Notes: a model not told the origin generated them from the letters alone. A stretch of 64,000 nt of DNA from Maliibacterium massiliense (GCF_900604345.1 NZ_LR026983.1:744001-808000); one strand, 5' to 3'. Positions 26,967-35,605 are shown, counted from the stretch's first letter. Made by a program: numbers and translations.

Positions 26967-27393
26967 ACACGCGCACCTTCATCTGCGTGTCGTCCTGATC
27001 AATATCAGCGTTGACGATGTCCTCCTGGATGGTCTCAAAGGTGTCCACAATCTCGCTGATGTTCAGGTTGCGCAGGTCAATGCCGTTTTTGGCCATCTCA
27101 TTGGAGGCGGACTCGGGCACGCACTTGGCGATGATATTATCGGCATAACGCGCCAGTACCAACGGCACGCTGACATTGACGTTGATCTTGCCCTCGTCCT
27201 TGGTGTGTCCCTTGACGTCTATGCGCAGTTTTTTGCCCTGCATGCGTTGGGCGTCCGCCTCACGGTGGGCATGCGCCGCGTCGCGCGCCTTGGCGTCGCC
27301 CTCCTCCAGGCAGTCCAGCAGGCGCGCTGCCTCCTGGGCATTGATGCTGCCATTGGCCAGCAGTTCCAGAACCTTTTCGCGTTCCGTTTGCAT
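26956..27393 (-). CDS. YvlB/LiaX-type SHOCT-like domain protein
   Basis: The 145-residue protein starts with EREKVLELLANGSINAQEAARLLDCLEEGD, the short SHOCT-like helical domain found at the start of YvlB and LiaX proteins, followed by KLRIDVKGHTKDEGKINVNVSVPLVLARYADNI and an acidic tail. Such proteins act in envelope stress signalling with PspC- or YvlD-like membrane partners. AAAGGGG precedes ATG 27393. Its usual upstream neighbour is a DUF2089 gene; here that gene lies about 9 kb away across element 1. Confidence 0.75.
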   Translation of the reverse strand: MQTEREKVLELLANGSINAQEAARLLDCLEEGDAKARDAAHAHREADAQRMQGKKLRIDVKGHTKDEGKINVNVSVPLVLARYADNIIAKCVPESASNEMAKNGIDLRNLNISEIVDTFETIQEDIVNADIDQDDTQMKVRVYVE

Positions 27394-27459
27394 CTTGTTT
27401 ATTCCCCTTTCATTTTACTGATGTGCGATAAAGAAGTAATAGAAGTGTAAAAAATTTTG

Positions 27460-27473
27460 CCGTTCCTATCCGG
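27460..27473 (+). repeat. Left-end motif of element 1
   Basis: CCGTTCCTATCCGG resembles the inverse of the right-end motif. It is followed by an inverted repeat CCTATCCGGCA...TGTCGGATAGG (27465-27496) just past the recombinase stop codon, which could also act as its terminator or as a recombinase site. Confidence 0.45.
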
Positions 27474-27504
27474 CACTTGGCCATTGTGTCGGATAGGTCG
27501 GGCG

Positions 27505-29124
27505 TTAGGCTTCGGGCAAGTCAATCTTGCCGACAAAGCTGTAATAAATCTCAATGTCCTGCCTGCGGGTGCCGTTCTCGTCATAACTGCACTCATGCAC
27601 GACGATTTTCTCAATCATCTCCCGCAAGAGGGTGGGGGTAAGTTCCTCAAAGGCAAGGTGCTTTCGGACGATACCCATAAACTTTTCCGCGTTGACGGTG
27701 GCGGCCTGCGACTTGTCCAGTTCGGCCTGCAAAGCGGCGGCGCGGTCTTTCAGTTCCCGCTGTTCCTGCTCATAGTCTGCCGACAGTTCCATGAAACGCT
27801 CGTCGCTGATTTTGCCGTTCACATTGTCCTCATACAGCCGCTTGATAATGCGGCTCACTTCGGCAATGCGCTCCTGTGCCTGTTCAAGCTGCTTGGTGGC
27901 TGCGGCGGTCTTTCTCTTGCCGCCGATCTCGTTCTGCTGGATAAGCAGCTTCACAAAGCGGCTCTCATGCTTGGCGGCATACTCGGTCACTTGCCGGAGA
28001 TTGGAGAGGACACCGGCGGTCAACAGGTCGGTGCGGATAAAGTGCGCCGTACAGTCGCGGGTTCGCTTCTTGTAGCTGCCGCAGATGTAACAGTCCTGCT
28101 TGCGGTTCTTGTTCTGATACCGCTGCTGGTACATCACATGGCCGCAGTCGGCGCAGAACAGCATACCGGAGAACAGTCCCACTTCATCATAGCGGTTCGG
28201 GCGTTTGCGCTGCTTGCGTAACTCCTGCACGCGCTCCCATGTTTCCCGGTCTATGATAGGCTCATGGTGGTTCTCAAAAACAGCCTGCTTCTCCACGGGG
28301 TTCTCTACACTGTGCTTGACCTTGTAAGAGGGCTTCTCCGTCTTGAAGTTTACCAGACAGCCGGTGTACTCCCGGTTTTCGAGGATATGAACGACGGTGT
28401 TCGTCGCCCATTTGCACTCATAGCCGGGGTGGTAGCGGCGTGTGCTGCCCGTCCTGCGGTATTCCAGCGTCCCCGGCGTGGGGATTTGCTGCTCCGTAAG
28501 CATACGGGCAATCTTGGTCGGGCCATTCCCGGCAAGGCAAAGCTGGTATATCTGCTGGACAACCGGCGCGGTTTCCTCGTCAACGATATAGTTCTCGTCC
28601 TCGTCCATGAGGTAGCCATAGACCGGCTTGCTGGTAACAGGCTTGCCGCTCATGCCTTTTGCTCGTTTTACTGCTTTGATTTTCTTGCTCGTATCTCTCA
28701 CCAGCCATTCGTTGAACAGATTTCGCAGAGGGGTAAAATCGTTGTCCATGCCGCCGTTTGCGCTGTCCACATTGTCGTTGACAGCGATAAACCGCACTCC
28801 CTTTTGAGGGAACAGCATTTCCGTGTAAAACCCTACCTGCAAGTAGTTTCGCCCTAACCGGCTCATGTCCTTGACTATGACGGTTCCGACTTTCCCGGCC
28901 TCAATGTCTGCAAGCATGGCTTGAAAACCGGGACGCTGGAAGTTTGCGCCGGAAAAGCCGTCGTCGGTGTACCAGCGCAGATTGGTAAAGCCGTTCTGCT
29001 TGGCGTAGGTTTCCAAAATCCTTTTCTGGTTCGATATGGAATTACTCTCGCCTTGCAATTCGTCCTCATGGGACAATCTCGGATAAAGGGCGGTAATGAG
29101 GTTTTGGGTGGCTTGTCTTAACAT
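27505..29124 (-). CDS. tnpX: Large serine recombinase, TnpX/TndX type
   Basis: The 539-residue recombinase has an N-terminal catalytic domain (LYPRLSHEDELQGESNSISNQ with the active Ser, VIVKDMSRLGRNYLQVGFYTE), a recombinase domain with KRAKGMSGKPVTSKPVYGY, a zinc site (CADCGHVMYQQ and CYICGSYKKR), a coiled coil around 405-490 and a DUF4368-like end (IVVHECSYDENGTRRQDIEIYYSFVGKIDL). It would excise and insert the element without a partner. Length and end fit Tn4451 TnpX and Tn5397 TndX. It is the last gene of the element and lies next to the left end. Confidence 0.93.
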   Translation of the reverse strand: MLRQATQNLITALYPRLSHEDELQGESNSISNQKRILETYAKQNGFTNLRWYTDDGFSGANFQRPGFQAMLADIEAGKVGTVIVKDMSRLGRNYLQVGFYTEMLFPQKGVRFIAVNDNVDSANGGMDNDFTPLRNLFNEWLVRDTSKKIKAVKRAKGMSGKPVTSKPVYGYLMDEDENYIVDEETAPVVQQIYQLCLAGNGPTKIARMLTEQQIPTPGTLEYRRTGSTRRYHPGYECKWATNTVVHILENREYTGCLVNFKTEKPSYKVKHSVENPVEKQAVFENHHEPIIDRETWERVQELRKQRKRPNRYDEVGLFSGMLFCADCGHVMYQQRYQNKNRKQDCYICGSYKKRTRDCTAHFIRTDLLTAGVLSNLRQVTEYAAKHESRFVKLLIQQNEIGGKRKTAAATKQLEQAQERIAEVSRIIKRLYEDNVNGKISDERFMELSADYEQEQRELKDRAAALQAELDKSQAATVNAEKFMGIVRKHLAFEELTPTLLREMIEKIVVHECSYDENGTRRQDIEIYYSFVGKIDLPEA

Positions 29125-29146
29125 AAAATCCTCCGTTTCCGACAGC

Positions 29147-29195
29147 CAGCCCCACTATTCCGTAGCTTTATTGTACCACGGAATAGCGGGGGCTG
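29147..29195. repeat. Inverted repeat upstream of the recombinase gene
   Basis: CAGCCCCACTATTCCGT (29147-29163) and ACGGAATAGCGGGGGCTG (29178-29195) form an imperfect inverted pair 23 bases before the recombinase gene. Both arms carry the CTATTCCGT core that also occurs at the right end of the element. It may bind the recombinase or act as a terminator/operator. Confidence 0.6.
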
Positions 29196-29235
29196 TATAG
29201 CGGCAAAAGTGTAAAATCTGCTTCTTTATGGTTTG

Positions 29236-29424
29236 TCAAATTGCCGGTTTTTGTGTAGCAGCGGCTTCCGCTTCCAGTACCCGCGCCATTTTGTCGGCGG
29301 CGGTGGTGGTAGTGTCTTTCTTGAAATAGCCGGACACGACAAGGACGGAATTGCCCATGCGGATTTCCGTCACGCAGTCGGGGCGGCGGGCGGTGCGGGT
29401 GTCGTGCTGCTTGTTATCTGCCAT
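29236..29424 (-). CDS. tnpW: Transposon-encoded protein TnpW
   Basis: The 62-residue protein contains RPDCVTEIRMGNSVLVVSGY, the core of the TnpW family known from Tn4451. Its function is unknown. AAAGGAG lies eight bases before ATG 29424. It stands between the DnaC-like gene and the recombinase gene, as in other elements of this type. Confidence 0.85.
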   Translation of the reverse strand: MADNKQHDTRTARRPDCVTEIRMGNSVLVVSGYFKKDTTTTAADKMARVLEAEAAATQKPAI

Positions 29425-29438
29425 AGGCAATACTCCTT

Positions 29439-30281
29439 TCAGTCGGTAATCAGTTTCTTCATGCTCTCCATTTTCCGCTGCGCGGTTTCCTGCCGGAAGT
29501 TGTCGCCGGTAAAGCGTACCGGGACGCACATGGAAAGCAGCCGGTCATAAATCCGGGAATGGGCGGTGTCCTCCGGGTTCCGCAGTTCGTCCAGCGTGAG
29601 GTTGGTCGTGACGATCAGCGGCTTGCCGCTGCGGTAGCGGCTGTCAATCACATTGAAAACCTGTTCCAGCCCGTATTCCGTCCCGCGCTCCATGCCGAAG
29701 TCGTCAATGATAAGCAGCGGATAGCGGCAAAGGCGGGAAATGTACTCGTTGCGGTTCTCAAAGCTGGCGGCAAGGTCGTTGAGGATAAGGGCAAAATTCG
29801 TCATGTGGACGGGGATTTCTTTCTCCATGAGGGCGTTTGCGATACAGCCCGCAAGGTAGCTTTTCCCGGTTCCTACGCCGCCCCAGAACAGGCAGCCGAT
29901 ATTGTCGGCTCGCATATCCTCCCAATGCTCCACATACCGGCGGGCAATCCCGGCCTGCGGGTTCCTGCCGTTGTCGTTCTCAAAAGTCCAGTCCCGCATG
30001 GTGGGGTCGGTAAAGCCCCGGCGTTTCAGTTCTTCCACGGCGTCAAGGTACCTGCGCCGCTTCTCGGCGGCCTCCCGTTCCTCGCGGGCGGCTCTCTGGC
30101 AGTCGCACTCTGCCGGGTGGCGGTCGCGCCCGAAGATAGCGGCCTTATCCGGCGCAAAATAGGCTTCTTTCGGCTTGCGGCACTTGCCGCAGTACAGTAA
30201 ACCGTCCTCGCCGGTGTAGTCCTCCGGCTCCGGGGCGGTGGTCGTCATATTCTCCAAAACAGCGTTGATTTCGTTCTTCAT
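29439..30281 (-). CDS. DnaC/IstB-like ATP-binding protein
   Basis: The 280-residue protein has an N-terminal cysteine site (LYCGKCRKPKEAYFA, then PAECDCQRA), a coiled coil, and an AAA+ core with Walker A GGVGTGKSYLAGCIAN, Walker B LLIIDDFGMER and sensor VTTNLTLDEL. This is the helicase-loader group (DnaC). It probably loads the host helicase for replication of the element. It overlaps the upstream replisome organizer gene by four bases (ATGA), so the two are coupled. Confidence 0.88.
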   Translation of the reverse strand: MKNEINAVLENMTTTAPEPEDYTGEDGLLYCGKCRKPKEAYFAPDKAAIFGRDRHPAECDCQRAAREEREAAEKRRRYLDAVEELKRRGFTDPTMRDWTFENDNGRNPQAGIARRYVEHWEDMRADNIGCLFWGGVGTGKSYLAGCIANALMEKEIPVHMTNFALILNDLAASFENRNEYISRLCRYPLLIIDDFGMERGTEYGLEQVFNVIDSRYRSGKPLIVTTNLTLDELRNPEDTAHSRIYDRLLSMCVPVRFTGDNFRQETAQRKMESMKKLITD

Positions 30282-31036
30282 AAACTCTCGCCCTCCTTGC
30301 ATGAGTAGTCTGGTATGCCCTTTTTCGGGGCTTTCTTGGCTGCGTCCTCCTGCGCCCATTTGTAGATTGTGGCGGCATGGCTGCGGTATCGCTTGCCGCT
30401 GGACGCGATATGGCAGGATAGCCGGTCAATGTAGTAGTTCCATTTGTCGGGCAGGTCTGCTTTCAGCCCGTCCAGTTCCGATTGCGAAAGAAAGACATTT
30501 TCATACCGGCCATAGGCGGCGCGGGCGGGCTGTCCCTTATCTAACTCTCGCTCTCTCTCTTTTTCTATCTCTATCTCTTTCTCTATCTCTATCTCTGGTG
30601 GACAAATGTCCGCTTGATATGGTGGACATTTGTCCGCCCCGGCCTTTGGCAAGGCTTTTTGCTCCTGCAAAGCCAGCCTTGCCCGCCGTTTCCGCTCCCC
30701 CTCGGTAGAGGATTGGCCGATCAGCAGTTCGATGTTGCTCATATACAGCGCGCCGCTTGGCAGCGGCTCCACAAGCCCCAGCTTCATAAAAATCTGCAAG
30801 GCTCGTTCTACGGTGCCGACTTGCTGGCGGGTAATGGTGGCAATCATCTGCGCGGTGTAGGGGATATTTTCATCAAGCTGCAACTTCCCGCCGTTTTTCA
30901 GCGATTTCAGGTACAGTTTCAAGAGAATGTTGGAATAGAGGATACCGTCCTGCATACTCTCCAGCAGCACGATAGCGTCCTCGTCAAAGTAATTCTCTTT
31001 CAGCTTGAGGTAGTAGTATTTTCGGTTGTCTGACAT
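30278..31036 (-). CDS. Phage-type replisome organizer protein
   Basis: The 252-residue protein starts MSDNRKYYYLKLKENYFDEDAIVLLESM, the N-terminal winged-helix domain of phage replisome organizers, and ends with a helicase-contact-like helical domain (WNYYIDRLSCHIASSGKRYRSHAATIYKWAQEDA). The middle holds a low-complexity acidic/basic stretch (EIEIEKEIEIEKERERELD) and a repeated Cys-Pro-Pro segment. AGGAGG lies five bases before ATG 31036. It likely binds the element origin, which in this family often lies inside the gene. Confidence 0.88.
   Translation of the reverse strand: MSDNRKYYYLKLKENYFDEDAIVLLESMQDGILYSNILLKLYLKSLKNGGKLQLDENIPYTAQMIATITRQQVGTVERALQIFMKLGLVEPLPSGALYMSNIELLIGQSSTEGERKRRARLALQEQKALPKAGADKCPPYQADICPPEIEIEKEIEIEKERERELDKGQPARAAYGRYENVFLSQSELDGLKADLPDKWNYYIDRLSCHIASSGKRYRSHAATIYKWAQEDAAKKAPKKGIPDYSCKEGESL
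30597..30637. repeat. Iteron-like repeats inside the replisome organizer gene
   Basis: GGTGGACAAATGTCCGC and GGTGGACATTTGTCCGC are direct repeats with a period of 24 bases; each contains the palindrome GGACAnnTGTCC. A run of about 50 bases of CTCTAT/CTCTTT repeats lies directly beside them (30546-30596). Together they look like an origin with initiator sites and an easily melted purine/pyrimidine tract. Confidence 0.5.
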
Positions 31037-31148
31037 GGTTCCTCCTTTGGGTGGATTTGGGGCGTTTGTACGCATTTAGAACGCCGTTTCCGGGGGTAAA
31101 GGATAAATGTATCGCGTACCCTTTGACACCCACGAAAAAAGCCTTGAT

Positions 31149-31535
31149 TTATGCGGGTTTGAAAGGCTCTAAAGCGTGACATCTCTGCCTTTGTTTCCGC
31201 TTTCTCTCGGCGGCTTTGATTTTCTTCATGCGTCCGGCGCAGTCGGGGCAGTATTTTCCCCGGTTGGATTTGGGGACAAATGCCGCGCCGCAGACCGCAC
31301 ACCGTTTCCGGCTCCCCCGGTACAAGAGGGCTGCGGCCAGCTCCCCGTCAAGGGGCAGGACAGCCACACGGAACCAGCGGCACATGAGGGAAAGGGAAAT
31401 GCTCTGGACGCACACGCAAGGCTCCCCGTCGTCTAACAGCAGGCAGTTCCCCCCGTCATAGTTACAGCACTCATGTACCAGCCGCCGCGCCCGCCGGTGC
31501 TGGCGGTAGTCCATGCGGGGCAGCTTATCGCTCAT
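31149..31535 (-). CDS. Cysteine-rich VLP-type protein
   Basis: The 128-residue protein contains RRARRLVHECCNYDGGNCLLLDDGEPCVCVQSI and a later zinc-finger-like pair (KRCAVCGAAFVPKSNRGKYCPDCAGRM), the pattern of cysteine-rich VLP proteins carried on many clostridial mobilizable elements. Function is unknown; the cysteines suggest metal binding. AAAGGAG precedes ATG 31535. It overlaps the relaxase gene by 11 bases. Confidence 0.8.
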   Translation of the reverse strand: MSDKLPRMDYRQHRRARRLVHECCNYDGGNCLLLDDGEPCVCVQSISLSLMCRWFRVAVLPLDGELAAALLYRGSRKRCAVCGAAFVPKSNRGKYCPDCAGRMKKIKAAERKRKQRQRCHALEPFKPA

Positions 31536-33159
31536 GGATCTGCTCCTTTCTGCGGTGGGGTTCCTCCCGGCGCAAAATCTGGTCGATGTTCCGCTTGACG
31601 GTCTGCAACTCCTTGAACCGCTGTTTCTGTTCGTGATAGGTGTTATACAGGCCGTCTTTCTCGGAGATAAGCTGCTCGATCTCGGCCTGCAACGCTTTCC
31701 GGGCGGGCAGCTTGGTAATGCCATGCGCCTTGAAATACCGGGCGGCGGCTTCGGCTATGATAAAATCGCTCTCATTTGCCTGCCGGTAGGCGGCGCGGGC
31801 TTTTTCGGATTTCTGCGCTTTCAGCCCGTCACGGGCAGGCTTGGTCTTGGCATAGGCAAGTACCTGTTGCTGCAACTCCTTTTTCCCTTGTAGCTTCGTT
31901 TCCAGTGCTTTCAGTTCGCCGCTGGTCTGGCGCATTTCCTGATAGGCGGTATCAACGGCGGCTTCTAACTGCTCCGGGGAAGTAAAGCCGTATTCCTGAT
32001 ACACATTCAGCGTCGCGGCCATTTGTTTGAGGTTGTGCATGGTCGCCCAGCGTTCATAGCCCCGGCCTTTGCCCTCGGCTTTCTTCTGCTCAATGTCCAC
32101 AAGCCGCTGCACGCCGTCTTGTTTCGGGGCGGTTTGTGGGGCTTTTGTGGGCTGTATGCCGGTTTTCCCATGCCGGGGGTATTCGGATATGGCTGCGGCC
32201 TTTTCTGTGGCTCTGGCGGCGTTCTGCTCCAAAACGGCAAAGACAGCGGCGCGGTCAAAGTCGTCACCCAGCTTCCGGGCGGTAATGGGTTTCGTCCTGT
32301 CCGGCGTGAGATAGGACAGCCGCCCCCGGCTCTCCTTGACGGTCACGCCCTCCCGCAGCAGCAGAGAAGAAAAGTCCTCGAATGAGGTCGCCGCAGACAG
32401 CGCAGCGCGTATGGTCTGCCGCAGCTTCTCTTTGTTCGTTTCAAACTTGGTCTGCCGGGGTGTGATACCGCCTGCAATCATGGGGGCGTTCTGCTTGTCC
32501 AGCGCGGCCTGTCCCTTTTTCTGCGCCCAATACTCCCGGTCGGTCACGCGGTTCTTGCTGCCGTTCAAGAGGTCGATTTGGTAAAGCCCCTCCCGGTGGC
32601 ACATCTCCATGACTTCGGACTTGAAGTAGCGCAAGGCAGCGTCGGTACAGCGGTGCTTGCAACCGGCTTTTGTGTCGGCTGGCCTGTCCATATAGGGCAG
32701 GAACGGCACTTCCTCAATCCGCAGGCTGTTAATGACGATATGCACATGAATGTTGCCGCTGTGGTTATGCCCGTCCGGGTGGGTGCATACAAGGGCTTGG
32801 TGGCCGGGGAAATGCTCGGCGCAAAACTTCTCGCCCAATGCCTGCGCCCGGTCTACGGTCAAGCCATTGTCCGGGCCGTCCCGTGGGTCAAAGCTGATGA
32901 TATAGTGGTGGCTTTTCACATCTTCCCGCCGCTGGTTCTTCCCGTAGCGGAGATTTGCCCGCATACACGCAACGGCAAAATCCTCCCCGCCGCAGTTCAG
33001 CGTGGACAGCCGGTAGTCCTCGCGGGGGATAAGCCTGCCGGTTTCATCAAGGACGGGCTTCATGGTGAACTCGTCATGCTCAAAAAGCAGGTATTGCTCG
33101 GCGGCTCCGTAGTCGGCATTTTTAGAGTTGATATGCTTGAGTGTTGCCAACCGCGTCAC
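31525..33159 (-). CDS. mobA: MobA/VirD2-type relaxase
   Basis: The 544-residue relaxase has the HUH-type core SHHYIISFDPRD and HPDGHNHSGNIHVHIVINSL with the metal-binding histidines, plus an N-terminal region HINSKNADYGAAEQYLLFEHDE. The C-terminal half is helical and rich in Lys/Gln/Glu. It would nick the oriT and lead the strand into a recipient with the help of a conjugation machine supplied by another element, since no transfer channel genes are present. The GTG at 33159 overlaps the mobC gene. Confidence 0.9.
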   Translation of the reverse strand: MTRLATLKHINSKNADYGAAEQYLLFEHDEFTMKPVLDETGRLIPREDYRLSTLNCGGEDFAVACMRANLRYGKNQRREDVKSHHYIISFDPRDGPDNGLTVDRAQALGEKFCAEHFPGHQALVCTHPDGHNHSGNIHVHIVINSLRIEEVPFLPYMDRPADTKAGCKHRCTDAALRYFKSEVMEMCHREGLYQIDLLNGSKNRVTDREYWAQKKGQAALDKQNAPMIAGGITPRQTKFETNKEKLRQTIRAALSAATSFEDFSSLLLREGVTVKESRGRLSYLTPDRTKPITARKLGDDFDRAAVFAVLEQNAARATEKAAAISEYPRHGKTGIQPTKAPQTAPKQDGVQRLVDIEQKKAEGKGRGYERWATMHNLKQMAATLNVYQEYGFTSPEQLEAAVDTAYQEMRQTSGELKALETKLQGKKELQQQVLAYAKTKPARDGLKAQKSEKARAAYRQANESDFIIAEAAARYFKAHGITKLPARKALQAEIEQLISEKDGLYNTYHEQKQRFKELQTVKRNIDQILRREEPHRRKEQIHER

Positions 33160-33520
33160 CTACTTTCTTGAGGACTTCATACTTGAGGGCGGCAAGGTCG
33201 GCTATGGCGGCGCGTACCTCGCCGGACAGCGCATTGTAGGGTGCGCCGTACTCGTTCAGATACCGGGCAATCTGATTGAGGTTGCCGCCGATCCTGCCGT
33301 ACTCGGCGGCCAGCTTCCCGACAGCGGAGAGCAGTTCATCATTGACCGCCGACACATGGATAACGGGGCGTATGGTGGTGCGCCGTATCGCCTGCCGGAG
33401 AAATTCCGACTGGCTGATACCATAGGGCGCAAGCCGCTCTGTGAAGTCGGCGTATTCATCTTCGGACAGCCGGGTTTTCACAACGCGGCTGCGGTGGGGT
33501 GTGTTGTATCGCTTCGGCAT
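33122..33520 (-). CDS. mobC: MobC-type relaxosome protein
   Basis: The 132-residue protein has a ribbon-helix-helix-like start (RVVKTRLSEDEYADFTERLAPYGISQSEFLRQAIRR) and the MobC core (LAAEYGRIGGNLNQIARYLNEYG). It helps the relaxase open the oriT. AAAGGAGG lies upstream of ATG 33520. It overlaps mobA by 38 bases. Confidence 0.9.
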   Translation of the reverse strand: MPKRYNTPHRSRVVKTRLSEDEYADFTERLAPYGISQSEFLRQAIRRTTIRPVIHVSAVNDELLSAVGKLAAEYGRIGGNLNQIARYLNEYGAPYNALSGEVRAAIADLAALKYEVLKKVGDAVGNTQAYQL

Positions 33521-34165
33521 GGGCTGTATACCTCCTTTCACTTATCACAAAAAATGCTCTTATCTGTTAGCCATTTCCGGGGCGAAAGAGAGAAAAAACT
33601 TTTCGCCGGACGGAAATCTTTTTGCGGCGCAAGCCGCATAGCAGGGTTTGGGGAAGGCACTCCCCAACAAGTTTCCCGCGAGGGGCAAAACCGCAGAATT
33701 GCGGATTTTGGCACCGTGGTAGAAACTTGCTCTAAGAAACTGCCGGACTGCCGTTCACTTCCTACTGCCACTTTTTCAGAAAATCGCAACCAACTTTTTC
33801 ATAAAAGCTGCTGGATTGCCCTCACTTGCTACTGCCACTTTTTCGGGAAATCTATAACCAGCTTTTTTCATAAAAGGCGGCAGGCTGGCATTCTCCCCCC
33901 TTACTCCCTACAACACCGCAAAAAGCAAAAATGACGGACTTTCCGGCAAGAACTTTTCCGGTGGCTCGGTCTTTCCCGACAATAAGGCGTTTTGGAAGCT
34001 GTGTTTTGCCCGCTGTTTGATAGAAAACGGGAAATTTCCTTGCTCACATACCAGTACCGACACTTTCCCGATTTGCCAAAAATGGGCGCAAAAAAAGCAG
34101 CAAATCTTTTTCGGATTTACTGCTTCATGTGCCGCTGCGGGGCGGCGGGATATTCAGTTTTTATG
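33521..34165. other. Probable oriT region of element 1
   Basis: This 645-base gap before mobC holds no gene but several hairpins: TGCGGCgcaaGCCGCA (33623-33638), TTGGGGAaggcacTCCCCAA (33648-33667) and CAAAACCGCA/TGCGGATTTTG (33686-33710), the last an imperfect repeat of the kind seen beside relaxase nick sites. The position directly upstream of mobC and mobA supports an oriT; the nick site cannot be placed. Confidence 0.6.
33740..33876. repeat. Two tandem imperfect 68-base repeats
   Basis: Two copies of a unit containing CTACTGCCACTTTTTC (33762-33777 and 33829-33844, 67 bases apart), each ending CTTTTTtCATAAAAG-like sequence. A partial third start (GGCGGCAGGCTGGC) follows. They lie between the oriT hairpins and the HTH gene and may be relaxosome or replication protein sites. 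Confidence 0.65.
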
Positions 34166-34366
34166 TTATCGGTCAAACCGGAACTTGAACAGGCTTTCAA
34201 TCAGCTTTGTTCTGATGTAGTCCTCCATATCAGAGTTATAATAGCCGTTCATCTTGGAGAAGTAGCGGATATATCCGGCGTATCGGTCAAGGACAGCTTG
34301 TATTGCTATGGGGTCGCCCTCATGTGCCTTTATGATAGTGTCATAGGGGAGAAGTCGGTTACTCAT
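34166..34366 (-). CDS. Helix-turn-helix protein of conjugative-transposon type
   Basis: The 66-residue protein MSNRLLPYDTIIKAHEGDPIAIQAVLDRYAGYIRYFS fits the small HTH proteins that follow a sigma-like factor in Tn916-type elements. It likely helps regulate element genes. It overlaps the sigma-like gene by eight bases. Confidence 0.8.
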   Translation of the reverse strand: MSNRLLPYDTIIKAHEGDPIAIQAVLDRYAGYIRYFSKMNGYYNSDMEDYIRTKLIESLFKFRFDR

Positions 34367-34799
34367 GGGACAACACCTCCATTTCCTCTTTCAGCCGCTT
34401 CAAGGCAAGCTGAATATGCCGCCCGATTGTGCTACGTGTCCAGCCGCTTTGTTCCCCGATTTCTTTCTGCGTCAAGTGCTGGAAGTAATACAAAAAGATT
34501 TCCTCCTGCGTTTGTTCCGGCAGCTCGGCAAGAGCAACCGCAAGGGAGCAGCTATCTAAAAGTATCGTCTGCCCCCGGACGGAGAGTGGATAAGTTTCGC
34601 CATAGTCTGGCACTTGAAAATACTCGTCTGTGGTGCTTAGTGGAACAAACTTTTCTTCGGTCAAGTATTCAAGGGAGATTTCTCGTTTCCACTTGGCAAA
34701 CAGCATACGGGCAGCGTCTATGGAAGCATGGCGAATGACTATCCGGCAATAGGCGTTATGGGTGTACTGGATATGTTCTTTGTATTCTTTCTCGGTCAT
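34359..34799 (-). CDS. Sigma-70-like factor of mobile-element type
   Basis: The 146-residue protein ends with a region-4 helix-turn-helix (LTQKEIGEQSGWTRSTIGRHIQLALKRLKEEM) preceded by LPEQTQEEIFLYYFQH. The start MTEKEYKEHIQYTHNAYCRIVIRHASIDA is typical for the sigma-like regulators of conjugative transposons. Probably activates element genes. The 113-base gap upstream contains a GGGGCGGCAG/CTGTCGCCCC hairpin (34828-34861). Confidence 0.85.
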   Translation of the reverse strand: MTEKEYKEHIQYTHNAYCRIVIRHASIDAARMLFAKWKREISLEYLTEEKFVPLSTTDEYFQVPDYGETYPLSVRGQTILLDSCSLAVALAELPEQTQEEIFLYYFQHLTQKEIGEQSGWTRSTIGRHIQLALKRLKEEMEVLSHE

Positions 34800-34912
34800 G
34801 GAAAATCCCCCTTTCTCTGATGATAGTGAGGGGCGGCAGCACTCCCTGCTGTCGCCCCTTGACTACCCACCAGCAAGGACAGGCGGGGCTGTCAACGGCG
34901 GGCGCAGCCCGT

Positions 34913-35605
34913 TCATCTTGACCGTTGACTGCTCCGGCTGGCTTTGCTATTTACTAACTGATTTGTGGAATAGTACAACATAACAAGTGTTGCACTAAGC
35001 AATATTCCACCCACAATATCAGTAAACCAATGCACACCAGATAAAACCCGCCCAATGACCATAAAACTTGCATAGATACCACAAAAAGCATTTACTATAT
35101 TCCTTAATCTTTTGCTTGAAATCAAATGGTGAAATTGCATAATAGCCGTAGGCATAATGCACATCATAAGCATTGTTGTAGAGGACGGATAAGAGGCTTC
35201 CAAAACACCCTCAATCAAAACAGGTCTGTAATTTACAACAAAAAACTCAAAAAAGAGATATGCCAAAAATACAAGCACATAAAAACCGCCTAATACCAAA
35301 ATACTGCTATCTACACGAAACAGACTTTTCCTTTTAATAAGTTGCACAAGACCTACCATTGCAAATCCGAACATGATAAACAGTACAGCAATACTCAACC
35401 AGTCTGTTATACTATATAGCAGCATATTCACACCAAACAGCGTATGAAAATATTGATTGACTTCCGCAAACCCGACAGATGAACCCTGTGGGCCGATTGG
35501 CTGCACATCAACAAACATAATTGCCACTGTGTAGAGAATGAACAAAGCCAACAGTCCGGCAGCTACAATAAAATTGTTTTGGATTTTTTTCTTTTCTTCT
35601 TTCAT
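34913..35605 (-). CDS. PAP2-like membrane protein with altered active site
   Basis: The 230-residue protein has about six membrane segments and the layout of the PAP2 lipid phosphatase family: VVNYRP (motif 1), YPSSTTM (motif 2) and GRVLSGVHWFTDIVGG (motif 3). Motif 1 lacks the usual Lys at the expected spacing and motif 2 has Thr where the catalytic His of PSGH normally is, so activity is doubtful. It is AT-rich compared with the chromosome and lies with an XRE gene as likely cargo at the right end of element 1. Confidence 0.75.
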   Translation of the reverse strand: MKEEKKKIQNNFIVAAGLLALFILYTVAIMFVDVQPIGPQGSSVGFAEVNQYFHTLFGVNMLLYSITDWLSIAVLFIMFGFAMVGLVQLIKRKSLFRVDSSILVLGGFYVLVFLAYLFFEFFVVNYRPVLIEGVLEASYPSSTTMLMMCIMPTAIMQFHHLISSKRLRNIVNAFCGIYASFMVIGRVLSGVHWFTDIVGGILLSATLVMLYYSTNQLVNSKASRSSQRSR

